A DNA stretch of 64,000 nucleotides from Amycolatopsis xylanica (GTDB taxonomy: Bacteria > Actinomycetota > Actinomycetes > Mycobacteriales > Pseudonocardiaceae): NCBI RefSeq assembly GCF_900107045.1, contig NZ_FNON01000003.1, positions 434,001 through 498,000 on the forward strand, read 5' to 3'. The notes below the pieces were generated by a model. It saw only the letters and a list, made by a program, of their open reading frames with translations. It did no database searches and was not told the origin of the DNA. The translations under genes were made by a program, and so were the position numbers. Shown here one piece after another: positions 36,843-45,168 of this stretch (position 1 is its first letter; every line of letters begins with the position of its first letter).

Positions 36843-37878
36843 GGATCTCCTTGTGTGACAAGGCTTCCCAGTCCAGACGAGCCAATGTCCGGCCGCTCGC
36901 CGCGTAGTCGGCCCTGCCGATCGCGGACTTGATGGTGATCGCCGCGTCGACCATCGGCGTCGCGACGCCCGCCCGGGCGGCGAGCGCTTGGAGCGGGACG
37001 AGCGTCGAGGAGATGTCCTCGCGCAGGAAACGGTGGTCGAGGCTCTGCGGCGCCTGGATCGCCTTGTACGGCTCGACCGAGCGGATCGCGTCGAGCAGGC
37101 TCGTGGTCGTGCAGCCGTAGTACCGGTCGAGCACTTCGGTCATCGGGAGCAGCTGGGCGCCGTAAGCGGCGGCGACCGCGCCGAACTCGCGCTCGACCTG
37201 CTCCAGCAGGACGACCGTGCGCTCGGACAGGCCTTCGACGTAGAACAGCAGGTCCTCGGCGCGGTCGATGGTGCCGAGGTTGGCCAGTGCGATCGGCACG
37301 TGGGCGACGGCGCCGAAGTCGGTCAAGCCGCGCTCGATCGGGTTGCGGGCCCGCTCCAGCATCGGGAACCACTCGATGAGCATGTCCGCGTGGCGGTCGA
37401 CGGCGCCGGGGGTGGCGCCCGAGATGAGGTTCCATCCCTTCATGCCGAGCACGTCGACGCCGTCGTCGCCGTCAGGGCGAGCCGCGAACAACGCGTCGGT
37501 CTCGACCACGTCGACGCCGGTCACCCCGGCTTGGCGCAGGAGGCACGAGAACTCGACGCTGCCGCACAGCTTGCTCGAGAACAGCACCACCACGTGCTCC
37601 GGCGTCAAGTGCGGCGCGAGCTTGGCGGCGACCTCGGGGTAAGCGGTGGTCACGGTCGCGACGAAGACCACCCGGCAGGCGGCCAGCAGTTCCGCGGGGT
37701 CGTCGGTGACCAGGCTGAGCGGGAACGCGCCCTTGAGCCGGCCTCGTGCGTTGAGCGTGCCGCCCACCCGGGTGTCCCGGGTGCACAGGTGCACGGGCAG
37801 TCCTCGCGACGCCAGGTAGGCGGCGAGAGCCCGCCCTTCACCACCGGCTCCGACGACCCCGATTCCGTTCAGCGTCAC
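36829..37878 (-). CDS. Opine (octopine/nopaline) dehydrogenase family protein
   Basis: 349 aa NAD(P)-dependent enzyme. N-terminal Rossmann GIGVVGAGGEGRALAAYLASRGLPVHL; the C-terminal domain has GAVAHVPIALANLG with the catalytic His region of the NAD/NADP octopine/nopaline dehydrogenase domain. Such enzymes reductively condense amino acids with 2-keto acids, for example in opine-type metallophores. RBS GAGGAGGAAAC precedes GTG 37878. No NRPS or metallophore export genes flank it, so the product is unknown. The region LFSSKLCGSVEFSCLLRQAG is family-typical. Confidence 0.82.
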   Translation of the reverse strand: MTLNGIGVVGAGGEGRALAAYLASRGLPVHLCTRDTRVGGTLNARGRLKGAFPLSLVTDDPAELLAACRVVFVATVTTAYPEVAAKLAPHLTPEHVVVLFSSKLCGSVEFSCLLRQAGVTGVDVVETDALFAARPDGDDGVDVLGMKGWNLISGATPGAVDRHADMLIEWFPMLERARNPIERGLTDFGAVAHVPIALANLGTIDRAEDLLFYVEGLSERTVVLLEQVEREFGAVAAAYGAQLLPMTEVLDRYYGCTTTSLLDAIRSVEPYKAIQAPQSLDHRFLREDISSTLVPLQALAARAGVATPMVDAAITIKSAIGRADYAASGRTLARLDWEALSHKEILSRI

Positions 37879-37957
37879 GTTTCCTCCTCGCGCTCGGCCT
37901 CTGCGCAGGAGTGGTCGGGCGAATCAGGGGGAAAGTTCCTCTCTCATCGGACGGGAT

Positions 37958-39085
37958 TCACGAAAACGCGAGCGCGAGAGGAACGTGCTGCTCCGCCGTG
38001 GTCAGCGAACCGTGCTGACCGATCAGCGACGACTCGACCGCCTCGGCCATCTCCAGCTTCATGCCGAAGCGGTCGCGTGCGGCCGCCACGACATCGCCGA
38101 TGCGGGGGCGGACCCAGTCGTTGACCCGCGGGCCGAACCAGCCCGCCGCGATCGCCTCGTCGCGGGAGAGGATCCAGGCACGCTCGCCGATCACCGCGCG
38201 CCAGGCGGCGAGCACGTCGGCTTGGGCGCCGTCTTCGGTGTAGACGTGGCGTGCGCGTACCTCACCGCCGATCGCGCGGACGCCTTCCAGCAACTCAGGA
38301 GTCGCTTCCACGTCGAGGGCGTCCTCGACGGTCACCATGCCGTGGTCGGCGACGACGGCGAGCATCGCGCCGGGAGGCAGGTTCTCGACGATCGACTCGA
38401 CGAGCCGGTCTACCTGGCGCAACTGCATCCGCCACGCGGTCGAACCGGGACCGTAGACATGGCCGAGCATGTCGAGTTCGCTGTGATAGGCGTAGCAGAA
38501 GCTCGGCTTGGCCTCCAGCACGCGCAAGGTCTGCGCGGCGAGGTCGCCGAACGCGCGGACACCCACATACTGCCCGCCGCGCTGCACCGCCCTGGTCAGG
38601 CCGGAGCGTTTGAACTGCGCGTAGTTGACGACGCTCGTGGTGACCCCGGCTTTGGCCGCGCGCTCGAAGGTGGTCGCCAGCGGCTGCGCCTCCTCGGGCA
38701 CGAGCACGCCCAGCAGGTTCGACCCGTCGACGTGGCTGGTCCAGCGCAGTGCGTTGAGCACGCCGGCGCCCGGCACCTCGAAGGTGTAACCGGCCATCCC
38801 GTGTTCGCCCGAAGCGACGCCGGTGCCGATCGCGGCCACTCCGGCGGCGGTGGTGGACGGGAAGCCCACCCGCAACGGGCGTTTCACCAGTTCGGTCAGC
38901 ACGGGCGCGCAGTCGGCGTGTTCCGCGAGCAGTTCCCAGCCGAGGCCGTCGACGAGCAGCACGCAGGCGCGGGCGACGGTCGGTAAGCCGAGGGTGTTGG
39001 CGAAGCCGTCGACGCCGAGCGCGGCGAGCATCGACGGGACGACCTGGCTCAGATGCGGGCGGTCGTCGGGTAGCGGCAGGTGCAC
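37958..39085 (-). CDS. Alkaline phosphatase/nucleotide pyrophosphatase superfamily protein
   Basis: 375 aa. Metal-dependent phosphoesterase core: VLLVDGLGWELL (first metal Asp), VGFPSTTAAGVAAIGTG with the nucleophilic Thr/Ser, YHSELDMLGHVYG (metal His/Asp), and AVVADHGMV. The family cleaves nucleotide pyrophosphates or phosphodiesters. No signal peptide, so probably cytosolic. The frame runs upstream to 39232, over the divergent FmdB gene; GTG 39085 is the reasonable start. Many actinomycetes keep this gene beside an FmdB-type protein. Confidence 0.85.
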   Translation of the reverse strand: MHLPLPDDRPHLSQVVPSMLAALGVDGFANTLGLPTVARACVLLVDGLGWELLAEHADCAPVLTELVKRPLRVGFPSTTAAGVAAIGTGVASGEHGMAGYTFEVPGAGVLNALRWTSHVDGSNLLGVLVPEEAQPLATTFERAAKAGVTTSVVNYAQFKRSGLTRAVQRGGQYVGVRAFGDLAAQTLRVLEAKPSFCYAYHSELDMLGHVYGPGSTAWRMQLRQVDRLVESIVENLPPGAMLAVVADHGMVTVEDALDVEATPELLEGVRAIGGEVRARHVYTEDGAQADVLAAWRAVIGERAWILSRDEAIAAGWFGPRVNDWVRPRIGDVVAAARDRFGMKLEMAEAVESSLIGQHGSLTTAEQHVPLALAFS

Positions 39086-39118
39086 CGGGCCAGCTTCCCA
39101 CCCGGGGCCCGGTGCGGC

Positions 39119-39124
39119 GATAAT
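39119..39124 (+). promoter_or_regulatory. -10 element for leaderless fmdB-like mRNA
   Basis: GATAAT ends 6 nt before ATG 39131; no RBS. Confidence 0.45.
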
Positions 39125-39130
39125 CCGGGT

Positions 39131-39355
39131 ATGCCGACTTACGCCTATCGCTGCCGTGAATGTGGCGGCACCTTCGACCTGATGCGCCCGATGAGCGAGT
39201 CCGGCACCCCGGCCACCTGCCCGGACGGACACCAGGACACCGTCAAGCTGCTCACCACCGTCGCGCTCACCGGCTCGGGTTCCGGCTCCGGCGCGAGCGC
39301 CCCCGCGCCCTCGGGTGGGGGCGGGGGCTGCTGCGGCGGCGGGTGTTGCGGCTAA
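39131..39355 (+). CDS. FmdB-type zinc-ribbon protein with Cys-rich tail
   Basis: 74 aa. MPTYAYRCRECGGTFDLMRPMSE and a later TCPDGHQDTV form the CxxC...CxxH zinc ribbon of the FmdB/CxxC family. A Gly-Ser-Ala linker leads to a C-terminal CCGGGCCG cluster, giving four extra cysteines that could bind another metal. ATG 39131 is set by GATAAT 6 nt upstream. Function in this family is mostly unknown; some members are linked to amidase or formamidase genes. Confidence 0.85.
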   Translation: MPTYAYRCRECGGTFDLMRPMSESGTPATCPDGHQDTVKLLTTVALTGSGSGSGASAPAPSGGGGGCCGGGCCG

Positions 39356-39382
39356 AAAAGGGCGCGTTACCGGGAAACTCGC

Positions 39383-40501
39383 CTAGCTCGCCTTCAGCGC
39401 CTGGTCGAGGTCGTGCCAAAGGTCCTCGACGTCTTCGAGGCCGACCGACATCCGAAGCAGGTTGTCGGTCACGCCCGCGCCATGGCGATCGCCCTCTTCG
39501 ACGATGCGGTGGCTGATCGAAGCCGGGTGCTGGATCAGCGTGTCGACACTGCCCAGGCTGACCGCGGGCGTGATCAGCCGGACCGCGGCGATGACCGCGT
39601 GCGGGTCGCCTTCGACCTCGAACGCGACCAGCGGCCCGCCGATACCCGGGTAGTGCACGGCACGGACACCCGGGTGCTCGCGCAACCGCTCGACCAGCAC
39701 GGCCGCGGTCGCCGAAGCGGCCGTCACGCGTAGCGGCAGCGTGGAAAGCCCGCGCAGCAACAGGTACGCGGCAAGCGGGTGCAGGATTCCGCCGGTGGCA
39801 AAGCGAATCTGACGCAAACGCGCGGCTTCCTCGGCGCCACAGGCGACAACGCCGCCCATGACGTCTCCGTGCCCGCCGAGGAACTTGGTCGCGCTGTGCA
39901 GCACCAGGCTCGCGCCGAGCCTGCCAGGACGCTGCAGCACCGGCGTCGCGAAGGTGTTGTCGACCAGCAACGGCACGTCACCGCACACGGCGACGAGCGC
40001 GGCGATGTCGACCTCGCTCAACGTCGGGTTCGCCGGTGTCTCAACGAAAACGAGGCCGGTGTCGGGACGCAGCTCGCTCGCGAGCGTCTCCGGCGAGGCC
40101 CAGGTGACCTCGGTGCCGAGCAGCCCCGACGTCAGGATGTGGTCCGTGCAGCCATAAACCGGGCGGACCGCGACCACGTGCCGCTTGCCCTGCGCGACCG
40201 CCGCCAGCAGGCTCGCCGAGACCGCGGCCATCCCGCTCGCGAAGGCGACCGCGTGCTCGAAGCCTTCGAGTTCCGCGATGGCCCGCTCGAACCGCTCGAC
40301 GGTGGGGTTGGAGATCCGGCCGTAGACCGGGGTGCCCGGATCGAGCGCACCGGTCGCGAACACGTCCAGCCTGCGCGCCTCGTCGGCGCTGTCGCGGGAC
40401 GGGTAGGTGGTGGACAGGTCGAGAGGGGCAGCGTGCAGGCCGAGGTCGGTGAGATCGTCACGCCCGGCATGCACGGCTCGGGTCCGCATCGCTGAGGTCA
40501 T
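39383..40501 (-). CDS. Cys/Met-metabolism PLP enzyme (cystathionine gamma-lyase/synthase family)
   Basis: 372 aa fold-type I PLP enzyme. PLP Lys in HSATKFLGGHGDVMGG, YGRISNPTVERFERAIAELEG substrate-site segment, GMAAVSASLLA and VDNTFATPVLQRP. Candidates are cystathionine gamma-lyase, gamma-synthase or methionine gamma-lyase; sequence alone does not decide. An Lrp-type regulator is divergent and shares the promoter region, which suggests regulation by an amino acid. FmdB ends 27 bp from its stop (convergent). ATG 40501, no clear RBS. Confidence 0.87.
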   Translation of the reverse strand: MTSAMRTRAVHAGRDDLTDLGLHAAPLDLSTTYPSRDSADEARRLDVFATGALDPGTPVYGRISNPTVERFERAIAELEGFEHAVAFASGMAAVSASLLAAVAQGKRHVVAVRPVYGCTDHILTSGLLGTEVTWASPETLASELRPDTGLVFVETPANPTLSEVDIAALVAVCGDVPLLVDNTFATPVLQRPGRLGASLVLHSATKFLGGHGDVMGGVVACGAEEAARLRQIRFATGGILHPLAAYLLLRGLSTLPLRVTAASATAAVLVERLREHPGVRAVHYPGIGGPLVAFEVEGDPHAVIAAVRLITPAVSLGSVDTLIQHPASISHRIVEEGDRHGAGVTDNLLRMSVGLEDVEDLWHDLDQALKAS

Positions 40502-40522
40502 GCGGGAAGGGTCGCCCGTTCA

Positions 40523-40567
40523 CCGGAACATCCGCAATGGACTCGGATATAATTCGCGGATGTCCGG
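40523..40567. promoter_or_regulatory. Dyad operator and promoter between the PLP enzyme and lrp-type genes
   Basis: Inverted repeat ACATCCGC (40528-40535) and GCGGATGT (40556-40563), extended on both sides by CCGG with one extra base. It encloses TATAAT (40548-40553), a consensus -10, 6 nt before the regulator ATG 40560. A likely autoregulatory Lrp binding site controlling both genes. Confidence 0.6.
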
Positions 40568-41045
40568 ATCCGTCGAACTGAGTACGGTTGATCTTGAAAT
40601 CCTGCGCATCCTGCAGAACGATTCGCGGGTCACGAACAAGGAGCTCGCGGCCGCGGTCGGCATCGCGCCGTCGACCTGTCTCGACCGCGTCAACCGCTTG
40701 CGCGCCACCGGCGTGATCACCGGCCAGCGCGCCACAGTGGACGCCGCGAAACTCGGCCGTCCGCTGGAGGCGTTCCTGTTCGTCCAGGTCCGCCCGCACC
40801 GCCGTCCGCTGGTCGACCCGTTCATCGAACACCTGCTGGCCCAGCCCGAAGTCCGCGCCGTCTACCACCTCACCGGTCCCGACGACTTCCTCGCGCACGT
40901 CGCCACCACCTCGGCCGGTGACCTCCAGCGCCTCGTCCTCGACGAACTCACCGCGCGCGACGAGGTCGCCCGCGTCCACACCAACCTCGTCTTCCAGCAC
41001 TGGGCAGGCGGGCCACTGCTCCCGCCCACGGCGGGAGCGGAGTAA
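40560..41045 (+). CDS. Lrp/AsnC-family regulator
   Basis: 161 aa. N-terminal HTH (LSTVDLEILRILQNDSRVTNKELAAAVGIAPSTCLDRVNRLRATGVI) and a C-terminal RAM/AsnC ligand domain (AFLFVQVRPHRRPLVDPFIEHLLAQPEV, VYHLTGPDDFLAHVA). It starts at ATG 40560, set by TATAAT 6 nt upstream; the open frame upstream is non-coding. Divergent from the PLP enzyme and overlapping a dyad, so autoregulation and control of sulfur-amino-acid breakdown are likely. Confidence 0.93.
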   Translation: MSGSVELSTVDLEILRILQNDSRVTNKELAAAVGIAPSTCLDRVNRLRATGVITGQRATVDAAKLGRPLEAFLFVQVRPHRRPLVDPFIEHLLAQPEVRAVYHLTGPDDFLAHVATTSAGDLQRLVLDELTARDEVARVHTNLVFQHWAGGPLLPPTAGAE

Positions 41046-41077
41046 AGCGGGCTTTGTCCCGTACCGGCGCGACCGGC

Positions 41078-42859
41078 TTACCGCGCGGTGTAGTCCTTGA
41101 AGCCCTTGCCGGTCTTGCGGCCGAGCCGCCCGGCGGTCACCAGGTGCTCCAGCAGTGGCGCCGGCGCGAAACCTTCTTCGCGGAACTCGTTGAACAGGGT
41201 GCGCTGGATCGCCAGCGACACGTCGAGGCCGACGACGTCCAGCAGCTCGAACGGCCCCATCGGCAGGCCGCAGCCGACCTTCATGGCCGTGTCGATGTCC
41301 TCGGCCTCCGCGTAGTGCGCTTCCAGCATCTTCACCGCGTCGTTCAAATACGGGAACAGCAGCGCGTTGACGATGAAGCCCGCCCGGTCGCCGCAGCGCA
41401 CCGGGTGCTTGCCGAGCGCGCCGCACAATGCCCGCACGGTCGCGAGCACGTCGGGCGCGGTCGAAATCGTCGACACGATCTCGACCAGCTTCATCACCGG
41501 GGCCGGGTTGAAGAAGTGCAGGCCGACCACATCGGACGGCCGGGAGGTCGCGGCCGCGCATTCGATGACCGGCAAGGAGGACGTGGTGGTCGCCAAGATC
41601 GCGCCCGGCTTCACGACGTCGTCGAGCGCGGCGAACACGGCCTGCTTGATCGCGAGTTCCTCGGCCACGGCCTCGACCACCAGGTCGACGTCGGCCAGTT
41701 CCTCGAACTCGACCGCGGGCGTGATGCGGGACAGCGCCGCCGCAGCGTCCTCTTCGGACAGTTTGCCCTTCACCACGGCCTTGTCCAGCGACTTCTTCAC
41801 CCGCGCGACGGAAGCCGCCGCCTTGTCCGCGCTGCGTGCCCGCAGGATGACGTCGTAACCGCGCTTGGCGAAGACCTCGACGATGCCGGTGGCCATCGTG
41901 CCCGTGCCGACCACGCCGACCTTGCGCACCGGGCGCACCGCCGCCGAGTCCACAGTGGCCGAAGGCGTCTCACCGTCGGTGACCACGTTGGGCGAGTCGA
42001 CACCGTCGTAGCTGTAGAAACCACGGCCGGACTTACGGCCGAGCAGGCCCGCGGTGATCATCTGCTTCAGCAGCGGAGCCGGTGCGTGCAAACGATTGCG
42101 CGACTGGTGATACATCGTGTCGAGGATCTCGTACGCGGTGTCCAGGCCGATCAAGTCCAGCAGCGCCAGCGGCCCCATGGGGTAGCCGCAGCCGAACCGC
42201 ATCGCGGCGTCGAGGTCCTCGCGGGTGGCGTAGCGCTGCTCGTACATCCGCACCGCGTGGTTGAGATAGCCGAACAGCAACGCGTTGGCGATGAAACCCG
42301 CCCGGTCACCGATCACCACCGGTGTCTTGCCCAGCTTCTCGGCGAACGCGACCACGTCGGCGACCACGTCCGGCTCGGTGACCACGCTGCGGACGACCTC
42401 GACCAGCTTCAGCACGGGAGCGGGGTTGAAGAAGTGCATCCCGACGACCTTGCCGGGGCGCGAAGTGTGCACACCGATCTCGGTGATCGACAGCGAAGAC
42501 GTGTTGGACACGAAGATCGTTTCGGGGCCGGTGATCTTGTCCAGCTGGATGAACAAATCGGCCTTGGCGTCGAAGCTCTCCGGGATGGCCTCGATCACCA
42601 GGTCCACATCGGACAGATCCGAGAGCGAGGTCGTGTAGCGCACCCGATCGAGCAGTTCCACACGCGACGCCTGATCCAGCTTGCCACCGCTCAGCGCTCG
42701 CTCGGTGGAGTGCTCGAGGTGCCCACGCCCCCGCTTGACGCCCTCGTCGTCGATCTCGACGGCGACTACCGGCACGCCACTCCTGGCCAGGACCTCGGTG
42801 ATCCCCGCACCCATGGTGCCGAGACCGATCACTCCCACACTCGCGATTTCCCGTGCCAC
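41078..42859 (-). CDS. Tandem-duplicated 3-hydroxyacyl-CoA dehydrogenase
   Basis: 593 aa made of two full 3-hydroxyacyl-CoA dehydrogenase units. Each has a Rossmann GxGxMG (VIGLGTMGAGI at ~8, VVGTGTMATGI at ~310), the catalytic His in HFFNPAP, DRAGFIANALL or DRAGFIVNALL, and a C-terminal GRKSGRGFY or GRKTGKGFK. The usual enzyme is ~290 aa, so this is an internal duplication fused head to tail. Both halves keep their catalytic motifs. It oxidises or forms 3-hydroxybutyryl-CoA-like substrates. GGAGG precedes GTG 42859. Confidence 0.92.
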   Translation of the reverse strand: MAREIASVGVIGLGTMGAGITEVLARSGVPVVAVEIDDEGVKRGRGHLEHSTERALSGGKLDQASRVELLDRVRYTTSLSDLSDVDLVIEAIPESFDAKADLFIQLDKITGPETIFVSNTSSLSITEIGVHTSRPGKVVGMHFFNPAPVLKLVEVVRSVVTEPDVVADVVAFAEKLGKTPVVIGDRAGFIANALLFGYLNHAVRMYEQRYATREDLDAAMRFGCGYPMGPLALLDLIGLDTAYEILDTMYHQSRNRLHAPAPLLKQMITAGLLGRKSGRGFYSYDGVDSPNVVTDGETPSATVDSAAVRPVRKVGVVGTGTMATGIVEVFAKRGYDVILRARSADKAAASVARVKKSLDKAVVKGKLSEEDAAAALSRITPAVEFEELADVDLVVEAVAEELAIKQAVFAALDDVVKPGAILATTTSSLPVIECAAATSRPSDVVGLHFFNPAPVMKLVEIVSTISTAPDVLATVRALCGALGKHPVRCGDRAGFIVNALLFPYLNDAVKMLEAHYAEAEDIDTAMKVGCGLPMGPFELLDVVGLDVSLAIQRTLFNEFREEGFAPAPLLEHLVTAGRLGRKTGKGFKDYTAR

Positions 42860-42954
42860 AACCGGCCTCCGGTGGTTACTCGCTGGTAGTTTCTCCTGAT
42901 AGTGCCATGCGAGACCGCCCGAAGCCTGTCGGAATCGAGTCAGAACGACCTAAC

Positions 42955-43869
42955 TCACGCCGCGGGCAGCTTCGGCCAGGCCACGCTCGCGAGTGCGCGG
43001 CCGACCTCGCACGGCTCCTTGTCGGTCGTCGAGTTGACCGTCAGCGAAGCGAACTCGACCTCGCCGACCTTCGCGCCGGGTGCGGGTCCGAGCACCTTCT
43101 GGACCTTGCAGAGCTTCGGCGGATACGGGGTGACCTCCGACGCGCCCGGCGGGAGGACGTCGTTGACGAAATTGAGCAACACCGACGAGCCGCCGTGCGC
43201 CACCCACTCACAGCGATGCTTCGACGGGATGACCGACTTCGACACGGTCGCGCCGAGCTCCGCGCTCACCCGCGCGTCGTCGAGCAGCGCGCAGGCGTCG
43301 GCCGTGCCGAGCGACCCCGCCCTGAACAACTGATGGCGGACCTGGTTCGCCGAGACTGACGCGATGATCCCGTCCAGCACGTCGGCGCTGATGTCACACA
43401 ACGCCGACTTCGGCACTCCGTCGTTCGGGTACCGGCTCGCGGTCGCCCGGACGGTGACCTGGTCGACGAACCGGAGGTAGTACGCGCAGTCCCCCTCGCC
43501 GGACGACGTGCCGCGCTCGGCGACCAGACCGTGCGGGAGTTTCTTGCTTTCGTCGGGCACGCGGTCGCCTGCCCGGCGGGATTCCTTGGTGCCGAGATAG
43601 CCGACCTCGACGGTGACCTCTTTGCCGCCGACCTTGACCAGCAGCGAGCAGTAGTCGAACGACGAAAGCCCCTTGGTCGGCTCAGTGCCACCGTGCTTGG
43701 TCGCCGCGGCCGGGTCGAGCAGGCTGCAGTAGTCGACGGTGTTGAAGTCGCCGAAGACGGCACGCCCGGCCAGCTGCAGGTAGTCCGGGGTTCTCTCGGG
43801 CCCTTCGGGGACCGTCGCGGTGCACCCCGCCAGCGCCAGCACGGCGGCGAGCACCGCGAACAGTCTCAT
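42955..43869 (-). CDS. DUF3558-like lipoprotein with two Cys modules
   Basis: 304 aa. Lipobox LALAGC gives lipidation at C16. Two related modules follow: FNTVDYCSLLDPAAATKHGG...FDYCSLLV and ADACALLDDARVSAELGA...HRCEWV, each with paired Cys, matching the ectodomain of the kinase at 26236 and the lipoprotein at 46240. Ligand unknown. Its ATG overlaps the dhaM stop (ATGA at 43866-43869), so it is co-translated with the dihydroxyacetone kinase operon, an unexpected arrangement. Confidence 0.8.
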   Translation of the reverse strand: MRLFAVLAAVLALAGCTATVPEGPERTPDYLQLAGRAVFGDFNTVDYCSLLDPAAATKHGGTEPTKGLSSFDYCSLLVKVGGKEVTVEVGYLGTKESRRAGDRVPDESKKLPHGLVAERGTSSGEGDCAYYLRFVDQVTVRATASRYPNDGVPKSALCDISADVLDGIIASVSANQVRHQLFRAGSLGTADACALLDDARVSAELGATVSKSVIPSKHRCEWVAHGGSSVLLNFVNDVLPPGASEVTPYPPKLCKVQKVLGPAPGAKVGEVEFASLTVNSTTDKEPCEVGRALASVAWPKLPAA

Positions 43870-44537
43870 TCCCCGAAGTTTCCTTCCACCAGGCTCTTGA
43901 CCTTCGCGACGGCGTCGGCCGCCTGGGCGCCACGCGCGCGCACCACGATCCGGTCGTCTTGGCGCGCGCCGAGCGACATGAGCGCGAGCACGCTGTGTGC
44001 GTCGGCCTCCTGCTCGCCGAGCCGGACGCTGACTTCCGCGTCGAGGTCCGCGATGCTGCGCGCGAGCAGCGCCGCCGGCCTGGCATGCAGGCCGACGTCG
44101 TTGCGCAGCCGCAGTTCGACGACGAGGTCGCCTTCGACCTCCGCCAGCTCGTCGAAATCGGGCGGAGCGCCTGCCGCCGCCGCGGCACCGGCGACATCCG
44201 AGACCGAAGCCCCGCCTTGCGCGGCGACGGCGGCCGCGACGGCGCCTTCGACGAGCGGGGCGTCCGCGACGAGCGCGGTCGACGGGTTGGGCAGCGACTC
44301 GACGGCCAGCTCGGCCGTCATCTGGGCGCTGCCGAGGTCGTAGAGCAGCACCACGCCGTCGCCGGAGTCGGCGCGCTGCGCGGCGGCGACCACTTCGTCG
44401 TAGTCGGTGCCGATGCTGCCGTCCTCAAGGCCACCGGCCGGGATGATGACCACGTCGGGCGCCATCTGCGCGGCCAGTTCGGCCAGGCCTTCGGCGAGTT
44501 TCGCGCTGTGTGAAACGAGAACCAGGCCGACGGTCAC
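43866..44537 (-). CDS. dhaM: DhaM: EIIA(Dha)-HPr phosphotransfer protein
   Basis: 223 aa. N-terminal EIIA-mannose-like domain (GLVLVSHSAKLAEGL with the phospho-His, then PAGGLEDGSIGTDYDEV) and a C-terminal HPr domain with GLHARPAALLARS holding the HPr His and DDRIVVRARG. It passes phosphate from PTS enzyme I to the ADP bound on DhaL. The E. coli version has an additional truncated enzyme I domain, absent here. GTG start overlaps the dhaL stop by 4 bp. Confidence 0.92.
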   Translation of the reverse strand: MTVGLVLVSHSAKLAEGLAELAAQMAPDVVIIPAGGLEDGSIGTDYDEVVAAAQRADSGDGVVLLYDLGSAQMTAELAVESLPNPSTALVADAPLVEGAVAAAVAAQGGASVSDVAGAAAAAGAPPDFDELAEVEGDLVVELRLRNDVGLHARPAALLARSIADLDAEVSVRLGEQEADAHSVLALMSLGARQDDRIVVRARGAQAADAVAKVKSLVEGNFGE

Positions 44538-45166
44538 CGTGCCGCCTCCGCGAAGGCGCGCAGGATCAACGCGGTCGAGCGCGCGCCGGGATCCATGTGC
44601 CCGACCGCCCGCTCACCCAGATACGACGCCCTGCCCTTGCGCGGCACGAGGTCCACTGTGGACTCCGCGCCCTGGTCGGCCGCGTCGGCCGCCGCGCTCA
44701 GCACGGCCGCGATGTCCGCGCCCGCCACGGCCGCGGCCGCTTCGGCGGCGGCGACGGCCGGGGTCAGTGCGTCGATCATCGTCGCGTCGCCGACCTCGGC
44801 CTTGCCGCGCGCCCGCACGCCGTCCAGCGCCGCGCGCAGCAGCTCGACGACGGCCTGAGCGTCTACTTCGGACTGATCGGCCGCCTTGGTCGCGGCGCGC
44901 AGGAAAGCCGTGCCGTACAGGGGCCCGGCCGCACCGCCGACCTTCGAGATCAGCGTCTTGGCCGCGATCTTCAGCACCTCACCCGGGGTTTCCGGGGTGG
45001 CGTCCGCGAGCGCGGCCACGACCACGGTGAACCCGCGGTTCATGTTCTCGCCGTGGTCGGCGTCGCCGATCGCCCGGTCGAGCTCGATCAGTTCGGTCCG
45101 GTGCTCGGCGACCACCCCCGCGGCCGCGAGCACCGCCTTCGTCACCCCTTCGGCTCCACAACCCAT
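44534..45166 (-). CDS. dhaL: DhaL: ADP-binding subunit of dihydroxyacetone kinase
   Basis: 210 aa all-helical subunit. Metal and nucleotide-binding motifs RAIGDADHGENMNRG and KVGGAAGPLYGTAFLRAA are clear. It carries a tightly bound ADP that is rephosphorylated by DhaM and donates to dihydroxyacetone on DhaK. It lies between dhaK (2-bp gap) and dhaM (4-bp overlap), forming a compact operon. Internal Ala-rich stretches are normal for the genome's composition. Confidence 0.95.
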   Translation of the reverse strand: MGCGAEGVTKAVLAAAGVVAEHRTELIELDRAIGDADHGENMNRGFTVVVAALADATPETPGEVLKIAAKTLISKVGGAAGPLYGTAFLRAATKAADQSEVDAQAVVELLRAALDGVRARGKAEVGDATMIDALTPAVAAAEAAAAVAGADIAAVLSAAADAADQGAESTVDLVPRKGRASYLGERAVGHMDPGARSTALILRAFAEAAR

Positions 45167-45168
45167 GG

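Noticed and set aside
41046..41077. Terminator between the Lrp gene and the hydroxyacyl-CoA dehydrogenase gene
   Set aside because: Only AAAGC/GCTTT (5 bp) and CCGG/CCGG pairs are seen; too weak to call.
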